Part shown: positions 51,508 to 62,584 of the stretch, piece by piece
Numbering within the stretch: the stretch's first letter is position 1
How the letters are laid out: each line of letters begins with the position of its first letter
Source: Phytopythium helicoides
Lineage: Eukaryota; Oomycota; Peronosporomycetes; Pythiales; Pythiaceae
NCBI GenBank assembly: GCA_024867545.1
Contig: JANFNE010000019.1
Location: forward strand, 1,104,856 to 1,168,855
Reading direction: 5' to 3'
Length of the DNA stretch: 64,000 bases
The notes under the pieces: model-generated
The model's input: the letters and a program-made list of their open reading frames with translations, nothing else
What the model was told of the DNA's origin: nothing
Databases searched by the model: none
Program-made: the position numbers and the translations under genes

Positions 51508-54462
51508 CTAGATCGTTGGCTTCAGGCGCACGTGTTCCTGTGCGGCGTTATGCCACTGCTCGTTCACACGGCCAACCATCAACATTTCAGCGGGCCGCGG
51601 CGGCATCACGAGGCGCAAGCGCTTGTTGTCGTTGAAGCCATTGGGGCACGCGCGCGTCTTGAAATCCACGAGTGCGCGGTTAACAGCACGGATAGTCGTG
51701 CAGAGCCCATATGCCTGCTGCATCTTCTTGCTGTCCTTCTCTTGCTTGGCGAGAGCCCAGACACTTGCAGGAGGTTCCGCAAGTAACCACGAATCACACG
51801 TGAACAGGTCGTTTGGCACGTACTGCTTGTAGTAGATCCACTCGAGCCCTCGGTCGTCAATACCTCGGAAGCTGTGGCATCCGTGAAGAAGGGATGGAAC
51901 TTCGCCCAGGACGAGAGGTGCGGTTACAATATCCGATTCGAACTTGACAGGACGGAAGTCGGGACCATCACTGCACGGGTTGCCCTTGATGAGCTCCACA
52001 AAATCAAAGTAGTCATCGGCCTTTCCACCAAGAGCAAGGTTGTCGAACGTCGTGTGCTTGATGCCGTGTTTGGCAGCAGCAATCGTATAGCCGAGCATTT
52101 CTGCCATCCATACATCGGGCCGAGCCTGACGCTGCGCAACAGTGAAGTTGCAGTAGTCGTCAACCATCTTGTCCAGGTCGGAGCGCGTCAGCACATACGG
52201 CGGCCCAACTGCGTAATACTCGCGCGCGTCGTCAGCAGTAATCGCAAGACACTCGGGACACATTGCAACGTTTAGCGCTGTCGTCTTCGGGTCATCAAAT
52301 CCAGCCGCCCCCAAGTAAGCCGACCAGCGCTGCGCGACTGCCAGCCCATCGCGGACTTCAATTTTAACCTCGCCAATATCACGCTTGCCTTCGTACACGA
52401 AGAATTTCTTGTACTGCCGCAGACCGTCGACCACCTCAGCGTGCTCAGCATACTTTTTGGAGTTCACACCTTGCGCAGAAGTCACACGCGCATCTGTGTC
52501 GATCGAGAACGGCTTGAGGAAGATAAAGTCCGGGTCCAAGATAACGATAATCGCATCTTTCTTCACTGGCGGGTTCGCGTTGCGCAGCCAGTCACGCAGG
52601 CCGAACGGTTTGTTGTACGGAGCGTAGTCATCCGTTGCCGACGCCTCAGCAGTGGGCTTGATGCTGAAGCTCTTTGTCACATGAAGCTCTACACGTGGTG
52701 TTGTCAGGGATGGGGACGCATCAGCTCCGTGACGAGTTAACAAGTCGGCGAGCTGATCATCTGAGCATCCGCTCACGATGCGAGTAAGGCGACCATGCTG
52801 CTGGACACGAGCGAAAGATTCAGCAAGAAGCTGGCTTTGCCAGTGCTGGTACGGCTCACATGAAGATGAAAAAACGAAGTGAAACTTGTCGCTGTCAATA
52901 TCCCCGGTGGCCTTGGTCTCAACCTTCTCTGCCTTGCGCTTGTACTCGCCAAAGAAGACGGGAGTATCGGCATCCATTTCTGTAGACGGCGACAGAGCCA
53001 CAGCAGAGCGCCAGCCGGGCTTCTCGTACTCCATCGTCATCTTTTGGTTGCGGTTGAAGCCCGCTGGACACGCCTTCGTTCGGTAGTCGATTGACGCGCT
53101 GTTGTAGGCTTCGATCGCCAGACACAAGCTCATGGTGTGGCGGCGACGAAGAATATTCGGAACGTGCTCGTAACCATTTGTGTGCGTTGCCATATCCCAC
53201 AACCGGCCGCCCGGGTGCTTGAACATCCACGCATCGCATTCTAGAAAGTCTGGCGGCACCTGCGAATCGAAGAACGACCACTCGCGACCATCGATCCACT
53301 GCGGCAGCGTAAAGTTGAGCGCTCGAAGAGAGATTGGGTAAGACCATAGCCCCAGATCGTTCGGTGGAGGCCGAACTGCGCACGGGTTGTGGTGGATATC
53401 GTCGACAGCGTCCCAGTTCTGGTAGCGAGAGATGTAATGGTGGATGCTGAGCACTCCAGAGATGCCCATCCAAGTTCCGTGGTGCGCCGCCGCCATCGGA
53501 AACGCGAGGTACTTTTTCTCGTGGGCGAGCGCATTCCAGTACGTGACGGTCTCTGGAAGCAGCTTGCGGAACGCCGAAATCTCGGCGACGAAAGGCGCGA
53601 TCGCAGCGAACGGGCGCCAGTCCACAATCGAACTCGCGGGTGACTTTGCCGTCACGACCTGTTCGAGTTCGGCTTGCGACAGCGGGAACCGGTTCGGCCA
53701 GTACCACGAGGCATCCTGGCCGTAAATGGTGGCGTCTGACAGCTCTCGCACCTCCCTGGCGAGGTGGAAGAGGTCTAGGCGCTTGGTGAAGATGGCGTCG
53801 CTGTCGACGACCATTACAAAGTCGTCGTCCTTGAGCCCCGGGAAGTCCTGCTTCATCCACTCCTGCAGCACCACTGGGTTGACCGTCGTGGTGAGCAGCT
53901 TCTCGCCGAAGGTCGTGGACGGCGCGGCCGAGATGTGCGCAAAGTGCTGCGTGCGCACGCCGTACGCGGGGTTCTTGCGCAGCGTGAGCGCGCCAGCGTC
54001 CTCCTCGGTGCAGCCATAGAGCAGGTGCGTGACGTCTCCATCGTAACCCGTGCGGCGCAGCGTGAAGGCGAGCACCTCGGCGTGCACAAAGTCGAGCGGC
54101 GTGCAGGCCGACGTGAAGGCCACGTGGCGCACCTGGCGCTGGTCGTTGTGGAAGGCGAGCGGGTCGGGCCGCGTCGTGGGCTTGCCCTCCGGGTCGGCCA
54201 TGTGGCGCACCACCGCGGGCTTGGGCATCTGGGGGCTGTCGATGCCGCCGGCCGCCTGCGCCTCGTCGTCCAGGTCGATGCCGTTGCTCGCGAGCGACGA
54301 CATGGCGAAGAAGCGCACGTTGAAGTACATGTACACGGCGAACAGCGCGCCGACGGCCAGCAGCGCCAGGCGGACGCGTGCGCACGGCCGCCGCCGCATG
54401 TGGCGCCGCGCGGCTGGCTCCGTGGCGTCGCGGCAGCATGGCGGTCGTCGATGGATCGGCAA
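51508..54462 (-). CDS. Type II membrane protein with two tandem glycosyltransferase domains, peptidyl Ser/Hyp transferase-like
   Basis: 984 residues. A short basic N-terminus and a single span at about 31-48 give a Golgi-type type II topology. Two related catalytic domains follow. The first has VMVVDSDAIF near residue 218, a DxD metal site. The second has FVFSSSCEPYQHWQSQLL, an NKPFGLRDWL segment and IVILDPDFIFLKPF near 643. This matches the peptidyl-serine galactosyltransferase / hydroxyproline arabinosyltransferase group (CAZy GT95/GT96-like), which glycosylates secreted Hyp/Ser-rich wall proteins in plants and algae. Both halves end with similar Cys-containing blocks, suggesting internal duplication. 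Specificity cannot be told from sequence alone. Confidence 0.8.
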   Translation of the reverse strand: MPIHRRPPCCRDATEPAARRHMRRRPCARVRLALLAVGALFAVYMYFNVRFFAMSSLASNGIDLDDEAQAAGGIDSPQMPKPAVVRHMADPEGKPTTRPDPLAFHNDQRQVRHVAFTSACTPLDFVHAEVLAFTLRRTGYDGDVTHLLYGCTEEDAGALTLRKNPAYGVRTQHFAHISAAPSTTFGEKLLTTTVNPVVLQEWMKQDFPGLKDDDFVMVVDSDAIFTKRLDLFHLAREVRELSDATIYGQDASWYWPNRFPLSQAELEQVVTAKSPASSIVDWRPFAAIAPFVAEISAFRKLLPETVTYWNALAHEKKYLAFPMAAAHHGTWMGISGVLSIHHYISRYQNWDAVDDIHHNPCAVRPPPNDLGLWSYPISLRALNFTLPQWIDGREWSFFDSQVPPDFLECDAWMFKHPGGRLWDMATHTNGYEHVPNILRRRHTMSLCLAIEAYNSASIDYRTKACPAGFNRNQKMTMEYEKPGWRSAVALSPSTEMDADTPVFFGEYKRKAEKVETKATGDIDSDKFHFVFSSSCEPYQHWQSQLLAESFARVQQHGRLTRIVSGCSDDQLADLLTRHGADASPSLTTPRVELHVTKSFSIKPTAEASATDDYAPYNKPFGLRDWLRNANPPVKKDAIIVILDPDFIFLKPFSIDTDARVTSAQGVNSKKYAEHAEVVDGLRQYKKFFVYEGKRDIGEVKIEVRDGLAVAQRWSAYLGAAGFDDPKTTALNVAMCPECLAITADDAREYYAVGPPYVLTRSDLDKMVDDYCNFTVAQRQARPDVWMAEMLGYTIAAAKHGIKHTTFDNLALGGKADDYFDFVELIKGNPCSDGPDFRPVKFESDIVTAPLVLGEVPSLLHGCHSFRGIDDRGLEWIYYKQYVPNDLFTCDSWLLAEPPASVWALAKQEKDSKKMQQAYGLCTTIRAVNRALVDFKTRACPNGFNDNKRLRLVMPPRPAEMLMVGRVNEQWHNAAQEHVRLKPTI

Positions 54463-54789
54463 GTGCCGCCTTTCTCGGCAAGGGCAACCACGCGTGTGGG
54501 ATTGTGGTGGAATTGCGCGCGTGAGCCAATGGGGGGTCGAGGCGGCAGGACGCTGGCCAATGAGAGCGCGAGGGTACTGGATGCGCTGCGATCATTGGTT
54601 GAAACGAGGTGGGTTAAGGATTCCCATTGGCTCGTGGTGATTTCTCGGGAGGGGGAATGATCGACACTTCGCGTATCTATGGGGTCTCGGCAATGCGCGC
54701 GCTGACTTCAACGCCATCATGGAGGCGCGCTTGGTACGTACACGAGCTCTATTAGTGAGGAGTTGGCGGCGGTCTATAGCGATTTTTGG
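54463..54789. other. Intergenic between the glycosyltransferase start and the START/FYVE gene end
   Basis: Contains the upstream region of the gene at 54462; nothing else recognised. Confidence 0.55.
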
Positions 54790-57001
54790 CTATGTGTGCG
54801 AGGCGGTGCGGCGTGTGGTCGGCCGCGGCAGCGAGGGGAAGTCGACGCGTTTGACGGGCGGCCCGCGCGACGACAGGCTCACGAGCACCGTCGAGCTGGA
54901 GCTCGAGTTGCTGCTCAGCGAGCTGCAGCGCGACGAGCGCGACGAGTTGGATCCGTGGTGGCGGTGGCGGCGGCGGTGGCGGTGGCGGCCGGCTCGAGTC
55001 GGAACGGGGACCATCAGGACGTTGCTGGCGGCGCCGGCGTCGCTGCTGCTGCTGTGCGACGAATCGAGCGACAGCGCCGACGTCGACAGGCGCCAGTTGC
55101 GCTTGCCCACGTCGCTGCGCAGCAGGATGGGCGGCGCGTTGGTCGCGTACAGCGACTGCGTGCGAGGCAAGACCCGGCGGACACTGTTGTCGTCGCTGTC
55201 CTCGACGCGAAAGCTCGTTGTCGCCGTGCGGAACACGTGCGGTGCCGTCGCGCTGCGGCCGCGGGAGCTCCACGCCATGCCCACGGCGTTGCCCACGGCA
55301 GTACTGGGAGTGCTCACTTCCTCGGGCTCCTCTTTCGGGTCGATGGTCGAGGGCGTTGAGGACGCGACTGAACCAAGCTGGGGAACGGACTCTTGGCGGG
55401 ACGCAACGGGCGGTGCGACGGCGATGCCCGCGATAGTATTGCGGCGCCGCGACAGCACGCGGTGCTCCTCCACCTCGTACGTGCACTCGTCGGGCGCGTA
55501 GAGCGTGATCGAGTGCTGGCGGGTGGACTCTGCACTTGGGAACTCGTCGTCGATCTCGTCATGTGCCCACCGAACGTTGCTGCGACCGTTGTCGTGGTAG
55601 CTCACAGGTCGGTGGCGTCGCCGACTGCTTTGGTACTGCTGCTGCTGCTCCTCAATGTGTGACGTTCGGCTGGCGCGGTGCTTTTGGCTGGCTTCGCGAA
55701 CTCCATACATTGTCGCGTCGTCTCGAAGCACTTTCGCGACGCAGTGCTTGCAAAAACACCTCGCGACAGCTCGAGTGCTCTTCGACAGCCCATGCGGCTG
55801 GTGAGAAGGCGCCTCAACTTCTCTGCGAACGCTGCAGTTCGCGCAAACCTCGTGTCGGCAAATCGCGCAGCGCCGAGAGGTGTCTGGAAACCCCGGGAGC
55901 TTGTCGAGGCAGACTCCGCATCGCGAGGCGTCCTCAAGCGAGCCCTGGTTGGACTCGATAGACAGCACGCGGGTGCGCCGCTCTCGCTCGCCAAGGTGCA
56001 ACGCGTGCGCCAGCTTCCTCGTCAAAGCGAACTGCGGAATCTGAACGTAGTTTGCCAGCGTCGCCACGACTGCCTTCTCTGCAATTGACCGGAGCACGCC
56101 GCCGCCAGCGTCGTAGGAGCCCTGGTGGAAGACCTCGACGCGACCGTGCTTGAGCTGTCGGAACAAGCTGCAGAAGTAGATCTGACCGCGCACGACCGAG
56201 CGGTTCTGGAACGGAGGGCACGACGGGAACGTCACCGAATGCCGTAAGCGGTATCCGACCCGCGTGCCGTCGCTCGTCCGCAGGATCCCCGAAGCCTGTA
56301 GCAGGGAGGAGAGAGTTAGCCGTGATAGCTCCATCTGGTGGATGCGAGAAGAAACGCACCGCGAGGTAGCAGAAGTCGCGGTCTTTGACGAGCAGCGTCG
56401 CGCTCAGCGGCGGCGCGCGCTTCATGGACCACTTGATGGCGAGCGAGCGCCACGGGTCGATGGGCGTCGGCTGCTCGACCGAGTGCAGGACGGCGGCGTC
56501 GAGCACTCCGTCCCTGGTGAAGAACGTGCGCGTGGCTCGCTCTCGCGTCGAGTTCCACATGGTTCCGTACATGAGGTCCTCTACCGTTCCGTCGATGCTG
56601 CCCTCGACCAGCACGCCGGCGAGATGGGCGTGGTCGGCGTGGCGGTGGCGCGGGTCGGGGCCTGGGCTAGCCTTGCCCGTGGCGCCATGCGCGTGCGAGG
56701 GCTGGTAGTGGCGGAAGTGGTACTGCTGTCGGTGGTGCGTGTGGTGCTTGCGGAAGACCTTGAGCGCTCCCTGCTGCCGCACAAAGGCCCACTTGGCGCT
56801 CGACGTCTCGACGAGGTCTCCTCTCCGGCGGTGGCGCAGCTGGTACCTGTCGGCGGCGTCCTGGCGCGTGGCGGCCGCAAACTCGTCGTAGCTGCGCAGG
56901 TACCCCTCGAGCAGCTGCAGCTCCACGAGCTTGAGCTGGTGGGTCTCCTGCGCCGAGAGCTGCACGGGCGCGAAGAAGTCGGCGGGCAGCGGCAGCTTCA
57001 T
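54790..57001 (-). CDS. START domain plus FYVE-like zinc finger protein
   Basis: Exons 57001-56360 and 56295-54790 with a predicted 64-nt intron (gtgcgt donor, ctacag acceptor) give 715 residues. Residues 1-340 fit the START-like domain of oomycete START-FYVE proteins (MKLPLPADFF start, DPWRSLAIKW, DRDFCYLA, VGYRLRHSV). Around 380-470 eight cysteines form pairs C-x2-C (SRCGVC, RRCAIC, CANC, CKHC), a FYVE-related finger in which the usual basic RRHHCR motif reads RRCAICRHEVC. Such proteins bind lipids or phosphoinositides on endosomes. A long disordered Ser/Arg-rich tail with His/Arg repeats follows. The altered FYVE core may weaken PI3P binding. Confidence 0.78.
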
Positions 57002-58022
57002 GGCCCACGGCGAGGCGACTCAAAGGCCAGCAGCCGCCTGGATACGCGCCGGATCCGCGAGTCGCCGAGCACGCAGCGCTGGAGCCCGAGGCGTCAGCCA
57101 CCGCGCGGATCTTTGACTGCGCTGCAACTGGCGCGCCGAGAGGGAGCCGCTCCAGGACGCATGTGCATCCCCGGGCTTCACGTTTTTTGTGCGGCGCATC
57201 CATCTTCCGCACACGGGGAATGTTCCCATGTGGACGAAGGTGTATAGTGCTTCATACTATAGGCAAGATGTAGTGTATACCCAGGCGAATGACGTTGTGA
57301 CGTTGTGCGCATGAGGCTCAACTGCGCGGTCCATCTTCTCTTGGCACCACTATGGGCGGTAAGAAGAAGAGCCACATGGACTCAGTATACACCTATTCTG
57401 CGCGTATACTTCTCGCCAAGGTGGCGAGAAGGTTGTTGGAGGCGTTGTTGGCTCTACCATGAAAGAACCCAGAAATTATCTAGGCTGACCTAGTCGTGTA
57501 TGGATAGCATATAGTGCGCTGTGCAGGCGAAGTTGAAGAAATATCACATAAGCGACCTCTAGAGCTGTCGCGACTTGCGTGGAGCGTCCAGTCATGCTGC
57601 GAACGTGTTGTGCCGGCCTCCTAGCCTATGCTCGCGGTGAAAACTATAAGCTCATGTAGTTTAGAAATACTAACATTTAACTGTTCAATCACTAATAAAC
57701 GGTTGCATCCGGTACGTGTCATCACGCGAAGGTTTGGTCTGCGAAAGCCTCGCGATCAGCCGCACACCTCTGTGTGTAGTAGTAGGTCCTTGGATCCTGG
57801 TCGCTGAGCACGTCCGCTGAGTGGTCGACGCATCCCGCGTCCAGTCTTGAGCTCATTTGCGATGCAGTGCTTCAACATCAATGTGTGACGTGTGCAAACA
57901 ATGTCGCGCGAAGGTCGCTCGACCGTAACGTTGCGCTGGCGCAACTTCTGGCGTTTGGTTGGCTGCCACAGCCAAAGCGACGCCGGCGCGGCGCATTCCA
58001 AGACTGCGAGGGGAGCGCGAGC
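57002..58022. other. Intergenic, shared upstream region
   Basis: Lies between the divergent START/FYVE gene and NHP2. Open frames are small and featureless; no RNA gene recognised. Confidence 0.6.
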
Positions 58023-58531
58023 ATGAGCGACACGGAGGACAAGAAGGCGGCGTACGAGGAGCGCGTGAAGCACGTGTCGGTGATTGCACAGCCTCTGGCG
58101 AGCAAGAAGCAGACCAAGCGAGCGTATAAGGTGGTCAAGAAGGCCACCAAGGTCAAGGGCATCAAGCGCGGCGTCAAGGAGGTGGTCAAGGGCATCCGCA
58201 AGGGCGACAAGGGTGTCTGCATCATCGCCGGCGACATCTCGCCCATCGACGTCATCTCGCACATCCCCGTGCTCTGCGAGGAGCACGACATCCCCTACAT
58301 CTTCACGCCCTCCAAGGTCGGTTCGCTGCGTTGGGCTTGGCTCGAACCTCGCGTCTCAGGATGCTGACTCTGTGGTGTTGTTGTCGCCTATAGGTCGACC
58401 TCGGCGCGTCGGCGCTGTCCAAGCGGCCCACGAGCTGCATATTGATCACCCCCAACAAGCCGGGCTTCAACGTCACCGAGGCCTACGAGGAGCTGCTCGA
58501 GGAGGTCAAGCAGGTGCAGCCCGTGTACTAG
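58023..58531 (+). CDS. NHP2: H/ACA snoRNP subunit NHP2 (L7Ae family)
   Basis: Exons 58023-58316 and 58394-58531 with a predicted 77-nt intron (gtcggt donor, tatag acceptor, phase 0) give 143 residues. The L7Ae fold is clear: AYKVVKKATKVKGIKRGVKE, an RKGDKGVCIIAGDISPIDV segment, HIPVLCEEHDIPYIF, then the SKRPTSCILI region in exon 2. NHP2 binds H/ACA guide RNAs with dyskerin, NOP10 and GAR1 to pseudouridylate rRNA in the nucleolus, and is also part of telomerase RNP in some lineages. The exon 2 ending YEELLEEVKQ fits family length. It converges with the JmjC gene, 158 bp apart. Confidence 0.93.
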
Positions 58532-58689
58532 AGCACCTCGACGGTTGACGGCTGCGCGGCGCATTCATGACTCGTTACCACCAGCTTTCATACACGTAGC
58601 TTATGTATACTGCACGCGGCTCGATCGCCTCTTGCATTGCTTGTTTTTCATTGTTGCTGGCAGATCTAGCAGCAACAGAGCTTGGCATT

Positions 58690-61600
58690 TTATCCCAAGA
58701 GGTCGCCAAAAACATGCTCCGCGAGCTCCTCCCACGACTTTGCGCTGCCCGCCATGGGAAAGTAGTGGAGCATTCCCTTCATCGAACGGCTCGGGTGCAG
58801 CAGGACGAGCTGTAGAAAGCGCTCGCGGAGCCGGCGACGCTTTGAACTCCCAGCAGCCTCTTTCTCAGACTTGATGTACGCCTGCCAGTAGTCAGTCTCC
58901 AGTGTGTGCTTCCACAACTCACGATCGCAGTGCTGTCGAAGCGAGTTCCTCGTTAGTCGTCACTGGCGCACAGAGCCATTTCCCAAAGTAGACACTTACC
59001 AGTGCAGCAAAGAGAATCGCGACCAAGTCGTAGAGTGGATCGCCGGTCTTGGCGTCGGCAAAGTCGATGACACACGCCGGCTCCCATTCTACGGAGCCGT
59101 AAAAATGTGCGCGGCGTTTTTCCTCAACCTCGACCAGAGATACTTCAGCTGCAGGGTCCGCATCGTCGTCCGAGTCGCTGCTGCTGCTGCTAGCACTCTC
59201 CCACTCCTCGGTGTCATCGCTGACAACATTTCCGTGATCGTCGTCGCTGCTGTCGACACGAGCGAGGCTAGTGGTCTTTTGTCGCGTTCATGATCGCAAG
59301 GCGAGGACCAAGCGGGAGGCCAAGCCCCTTCAATGCAGCATCGTCTAGCAGTCCAAGTGTCTCCACGGTCAACTCCTCGCGCTCCACCAAGATCGATGCA
59401 TACTTCTCGCAGCCAATCGATTGCAAGAGAGCCCGCAGGTCCTGACTTTCGTTGGGAGTGCTAGTTAGCTTGGCTGTCGCTTTGCGCTGCTGGTGCGATA
59501 CGGACTCGACCGAGCACGTTTTCATCCGTGAGGTCTCCATGAAGTAGCACAGGACTGCACGTCTGTGCGTTCGCTGGCAGCATCAACAACGCGATGGAGT
59601 CTGCGTCTGGTGGAGGAAGAAAGTCTTCTAGTGTTGTGGCCAAGTGGCTTGGCAGTGTGTTGCTGCAATAATGGACTGTGAAGAGAGCAAGCACGATTAG
59701 ACACTAGGAAGTGAGCAAGTTCACCCAACATACATCACTTACATGCTAGCGCACGCTTGCGCTGCCGCAGCAGGTAGTGCTGGTACCAGTCCCACTTGCT
59801 CTTTGGGTGTCCATGGAGGCCGCGAAGCTCGGAATCAATTGGAACGGAATGAAGCTTGGGCAAGAATTCGCCGCTGATCCATGCCGCAGTCTGCTGCCAG
59901 CTTTGCCGCGTAGCTCCCCCCATTTTTGTGATGGCTCCGAGCCCCACAACGTCATGCTTGTATTCGGACACGATGTACGGCCATCGCCACATCGGGCCAT
60001 CGCCATCTTCATCATCAACTTCGTCGACATGCTGCAGGTGGCCAGAGTGGTAGAACTTTGGCACAAGCGGAGCGAGCTCCTTGCTGCTTGAAATCATGGC
60101 GTACGCAGACTTTTCGACGCGATAGCACTCCTCCATCGCAAAACGGAGTGTCATGGCTTTCTTTAATTCACACGTGTCGAGGAACTCGTGTGTGCGCTGC
60201 TTTTTTGACCGAGGAGTTGATGCGTCCTGATTGACGCCTCCAAAGTCGGGTGCAAGATACGACTCAAGGTCGAACTCGCCCCACTCTTCGTTAAACTGGC
60301 TAAAGAATTTGACAATGGCACGCTTCCCGATTGCAAACGTGGGGTTCGCACGTGAAGTTAGACTTTTCAATTTGGGGATACGACTGTCGCCTTGAATGTC
60401 GCCAACAGCCCCCGGAGCACGCTTCTGGATATTCCACAGAGATGCGAGCTGGTGACGATTGTAAATCTTCTTGAGCGGAGACTTCCAGTACTCTATGATC
60501 TTGAATGAATTGATGTACATTTCTTCGCTAAAGTAGCCATGTCCATGGGGAATCTGCACGAGACGGAACACGTCGTAGAGCTCTGGATGACTGGGTTTGA
60601 GCTCGTGCTGGAAAATTTGCAGTGCCTCGTCTTCGTTGTCGTTGAGCAAGTCTTTTGCAAACATGAGCACGTTGTGTGAGTCGACAAAGTTTTGTGTCAC
60701 CGCGATCGTCTCGTCCAGGTTCAGCACGAGGTGCCACCACCCGCTGGGAACGTAGATAGTCTCTCCTTCTTCCTGGATGATCTCCCACGGCTTTTGCTCG
60801 GGGGGAAGCGTCGGGTACACGTGCAAGTACCACATGAGCGATGTCATGTTTAGGGCGTGTTCGCGGTTCTGCCCATTCTTGCCGATTTGAACGCCGGGCG
60901 GCGGCGAACCAGGTGGGTAAATCGCCCACCGCTTGCGGCCCTTGATCAAGGAGTTCCACGCAGACGTTCGTGCTGGGTCCGTGTGCCAAGGCGCCCCAGT
61001 CCGCTCCGGGCCAATGACGATCCAGCGGAAATCGGGGCGGATTGACCCGTGCTTGGATTTCTTCTTTTTAGCATTGGGTTTGCCACTATTGTCCTGGATT
61101 TTCTTGCCCCCAGCCTGGAAGCGCACGCTTTCAGCCTCTGCCTTGGCAGCCTCCTTGGCCTGGTTCTCTGCTGCCTCCTTGAGGAAATCTTGGCGGAACA
61201 CACCGAGGCTGTCTACCGAGTAATCGGTGACCATCGCGGGCATTTTCTCGCCAAAGCGCGCGTCGAAAATGTAGAGCGGGGTCTCGTCGTGCTGGTTTCG
61301 CATGTATTGACAGTAGTCGGCGAAGCTCATTTCCATGGTCGAGTGCGCGCTGAAGATATCCAGGTTGTGCGTGATCCGGTGCTTGATGTCCTGTGGGAAC
61401 CGCTCCGCCAGCTTCTCCATCGTCCACTGCAGTGGTCATCATTGCATTAGCAAGGATGCAAAGCTACACGAGTCCAGTGGATGCGATGTGCGCACCTCTG
61501 AGGACGCGGCCCAATCGTCGATGGCGCCGCGAATGATGAAAGGGACCTTGGAGTACTGTCTGCAGCGACGGCAACACCCACATGAATACATCGACCGCCA

Positions 61601-62256
61601 TCGTACTGCAACACCCAAGTTCCTCACTCGTAGAAGACGCGGAACGACAGCTTCCTTGTTGTCGAACTTGCGCAGGCGCTTGATGGTCGGGTCTGCTCCT
61701 GGCGGCGGCAGCAGGAACGCATCTCCGAGCGCCATGTGTCCTCTGTACCATCTTCGGTAGAGGAAGTCGGACCCGAAGCCCCTACTTGGCGAGAACGTGC
61801 GGAAGGCCTCGGGCACGCCTTGCGGCCGCGGCTCGCGCGGGAAGAAGGTCGTGAGCTTCCAGCTGCGCAGGAACGCAAAGTCCCCGCCGTAGATGCGCAG
61901 GCAGTGCGCCATCCACAGCGGCTCCTCCTGGCAGAACACGTAGAATGCTGTCTCAACGTCAGCCAGCTCTACTGTGACCACTTGCTCGCCCACACTGGCC
62001 GCTCATTACCCGATCCGGTCTCGCCCATGGCCAGCAGGTCGCCAGGCGACAGGAAGAGCGTCCAGTACGCCAGCAACTCGTCCGAGAGGCGCGCGAACGC
62101 GCTGGAGGCCAGCGCTGGCTGCATGGCTCGCGCTCTTGAAGCTGCTGCAGTTCTGTGGGCTGCGAGGCGTCGGCTTGGGCTCTGGGGAGCTGCAGGGAGC
62201 GCCAGGCGGCGAGCCAAAGTGCGCGGCTTTGGCGCTGGTTGTTGAGGAGGGTTCAT
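58690..62256 (-). CDS. F-box / JmjC / APH-kinase-like protein with an inserted SAM domain, one frameshift
   Basis: Predicted exons, minus strand: 62256-62010, 61947-61628, 61555-61496, 61426-59743, 59675-59506, 59441-59000 and 58932-58690, about 1054 residues. An F-box-like helix (ARLSDELLAYWTLFLSPGDL) begins it. The JmjC oxygenase domain keeps its iron ligands His357 and Asp359 (WHTD) and His441 (GWWH), plus KGRKRWAIYPP. An APH-type kinase region has HGDLTDENVLG (His816, Asp818) and CVIDFADAKTGDP (Asp953). The order matches the plant F-box/JmjC protein At1g78280 (JMJ21). Between the two kinase motifs lies a SAM-like domain and acidic linker. One extra A in an AAAA run at 59277-59280 breaks the frame, so this is either a sequence error or a recent lesion. 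Confidence 0.75.
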
Positions 62257-62584
62257 GGCGGTCAGGAAGGTGTCGGTGCAAAAGCCGGTGGAAACGTGGG
62301 TTCACTATACTTGGATTTTGTACAGAGGCTCTGGTTGCTCAGTTGTGGTTTCATTTCAAGGTGTGTTTTGAATAGTGGTTGAAGAGGAAAAGAAGGGATG
62401 GAGATTGCCAAAAGAGGGTGATGCTGCGAGGTCGTCAGCGCCTGGGATGTACACTCAGCCGCCTATAGCCGGGCCGGGCTCGCATAAACACTGCTTCTCG
62501 TCAACTTTCCCAGCACCATCAACCTACCCTCATCTATACAATACCCTAGTATAAAGTATACCTAATCAATCCTCAAGGTAGAGA
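62257..62584. other. Divergent promoter region
   Basis: Short intergenic space between the JmjC gene (minus) and the regulator at 62585 (plus). It has an AT-richer stretch near 62520-62580 and nothing else recognised. Confidence 0.6.

Noticed and set aside
52919..54595. 558-codon frame overlapping the glycosyltransferase gene
   Set aside because: Same-strand shifted frame, Arg/His/Gly-rich, while the other frame carries clear catalytic motifs.
57002..58022. Possible tRNA or snoRNA near NHP2
   Set aside because: I could not find a cloverleaf, A/B boxes or H/ACA features by eye.
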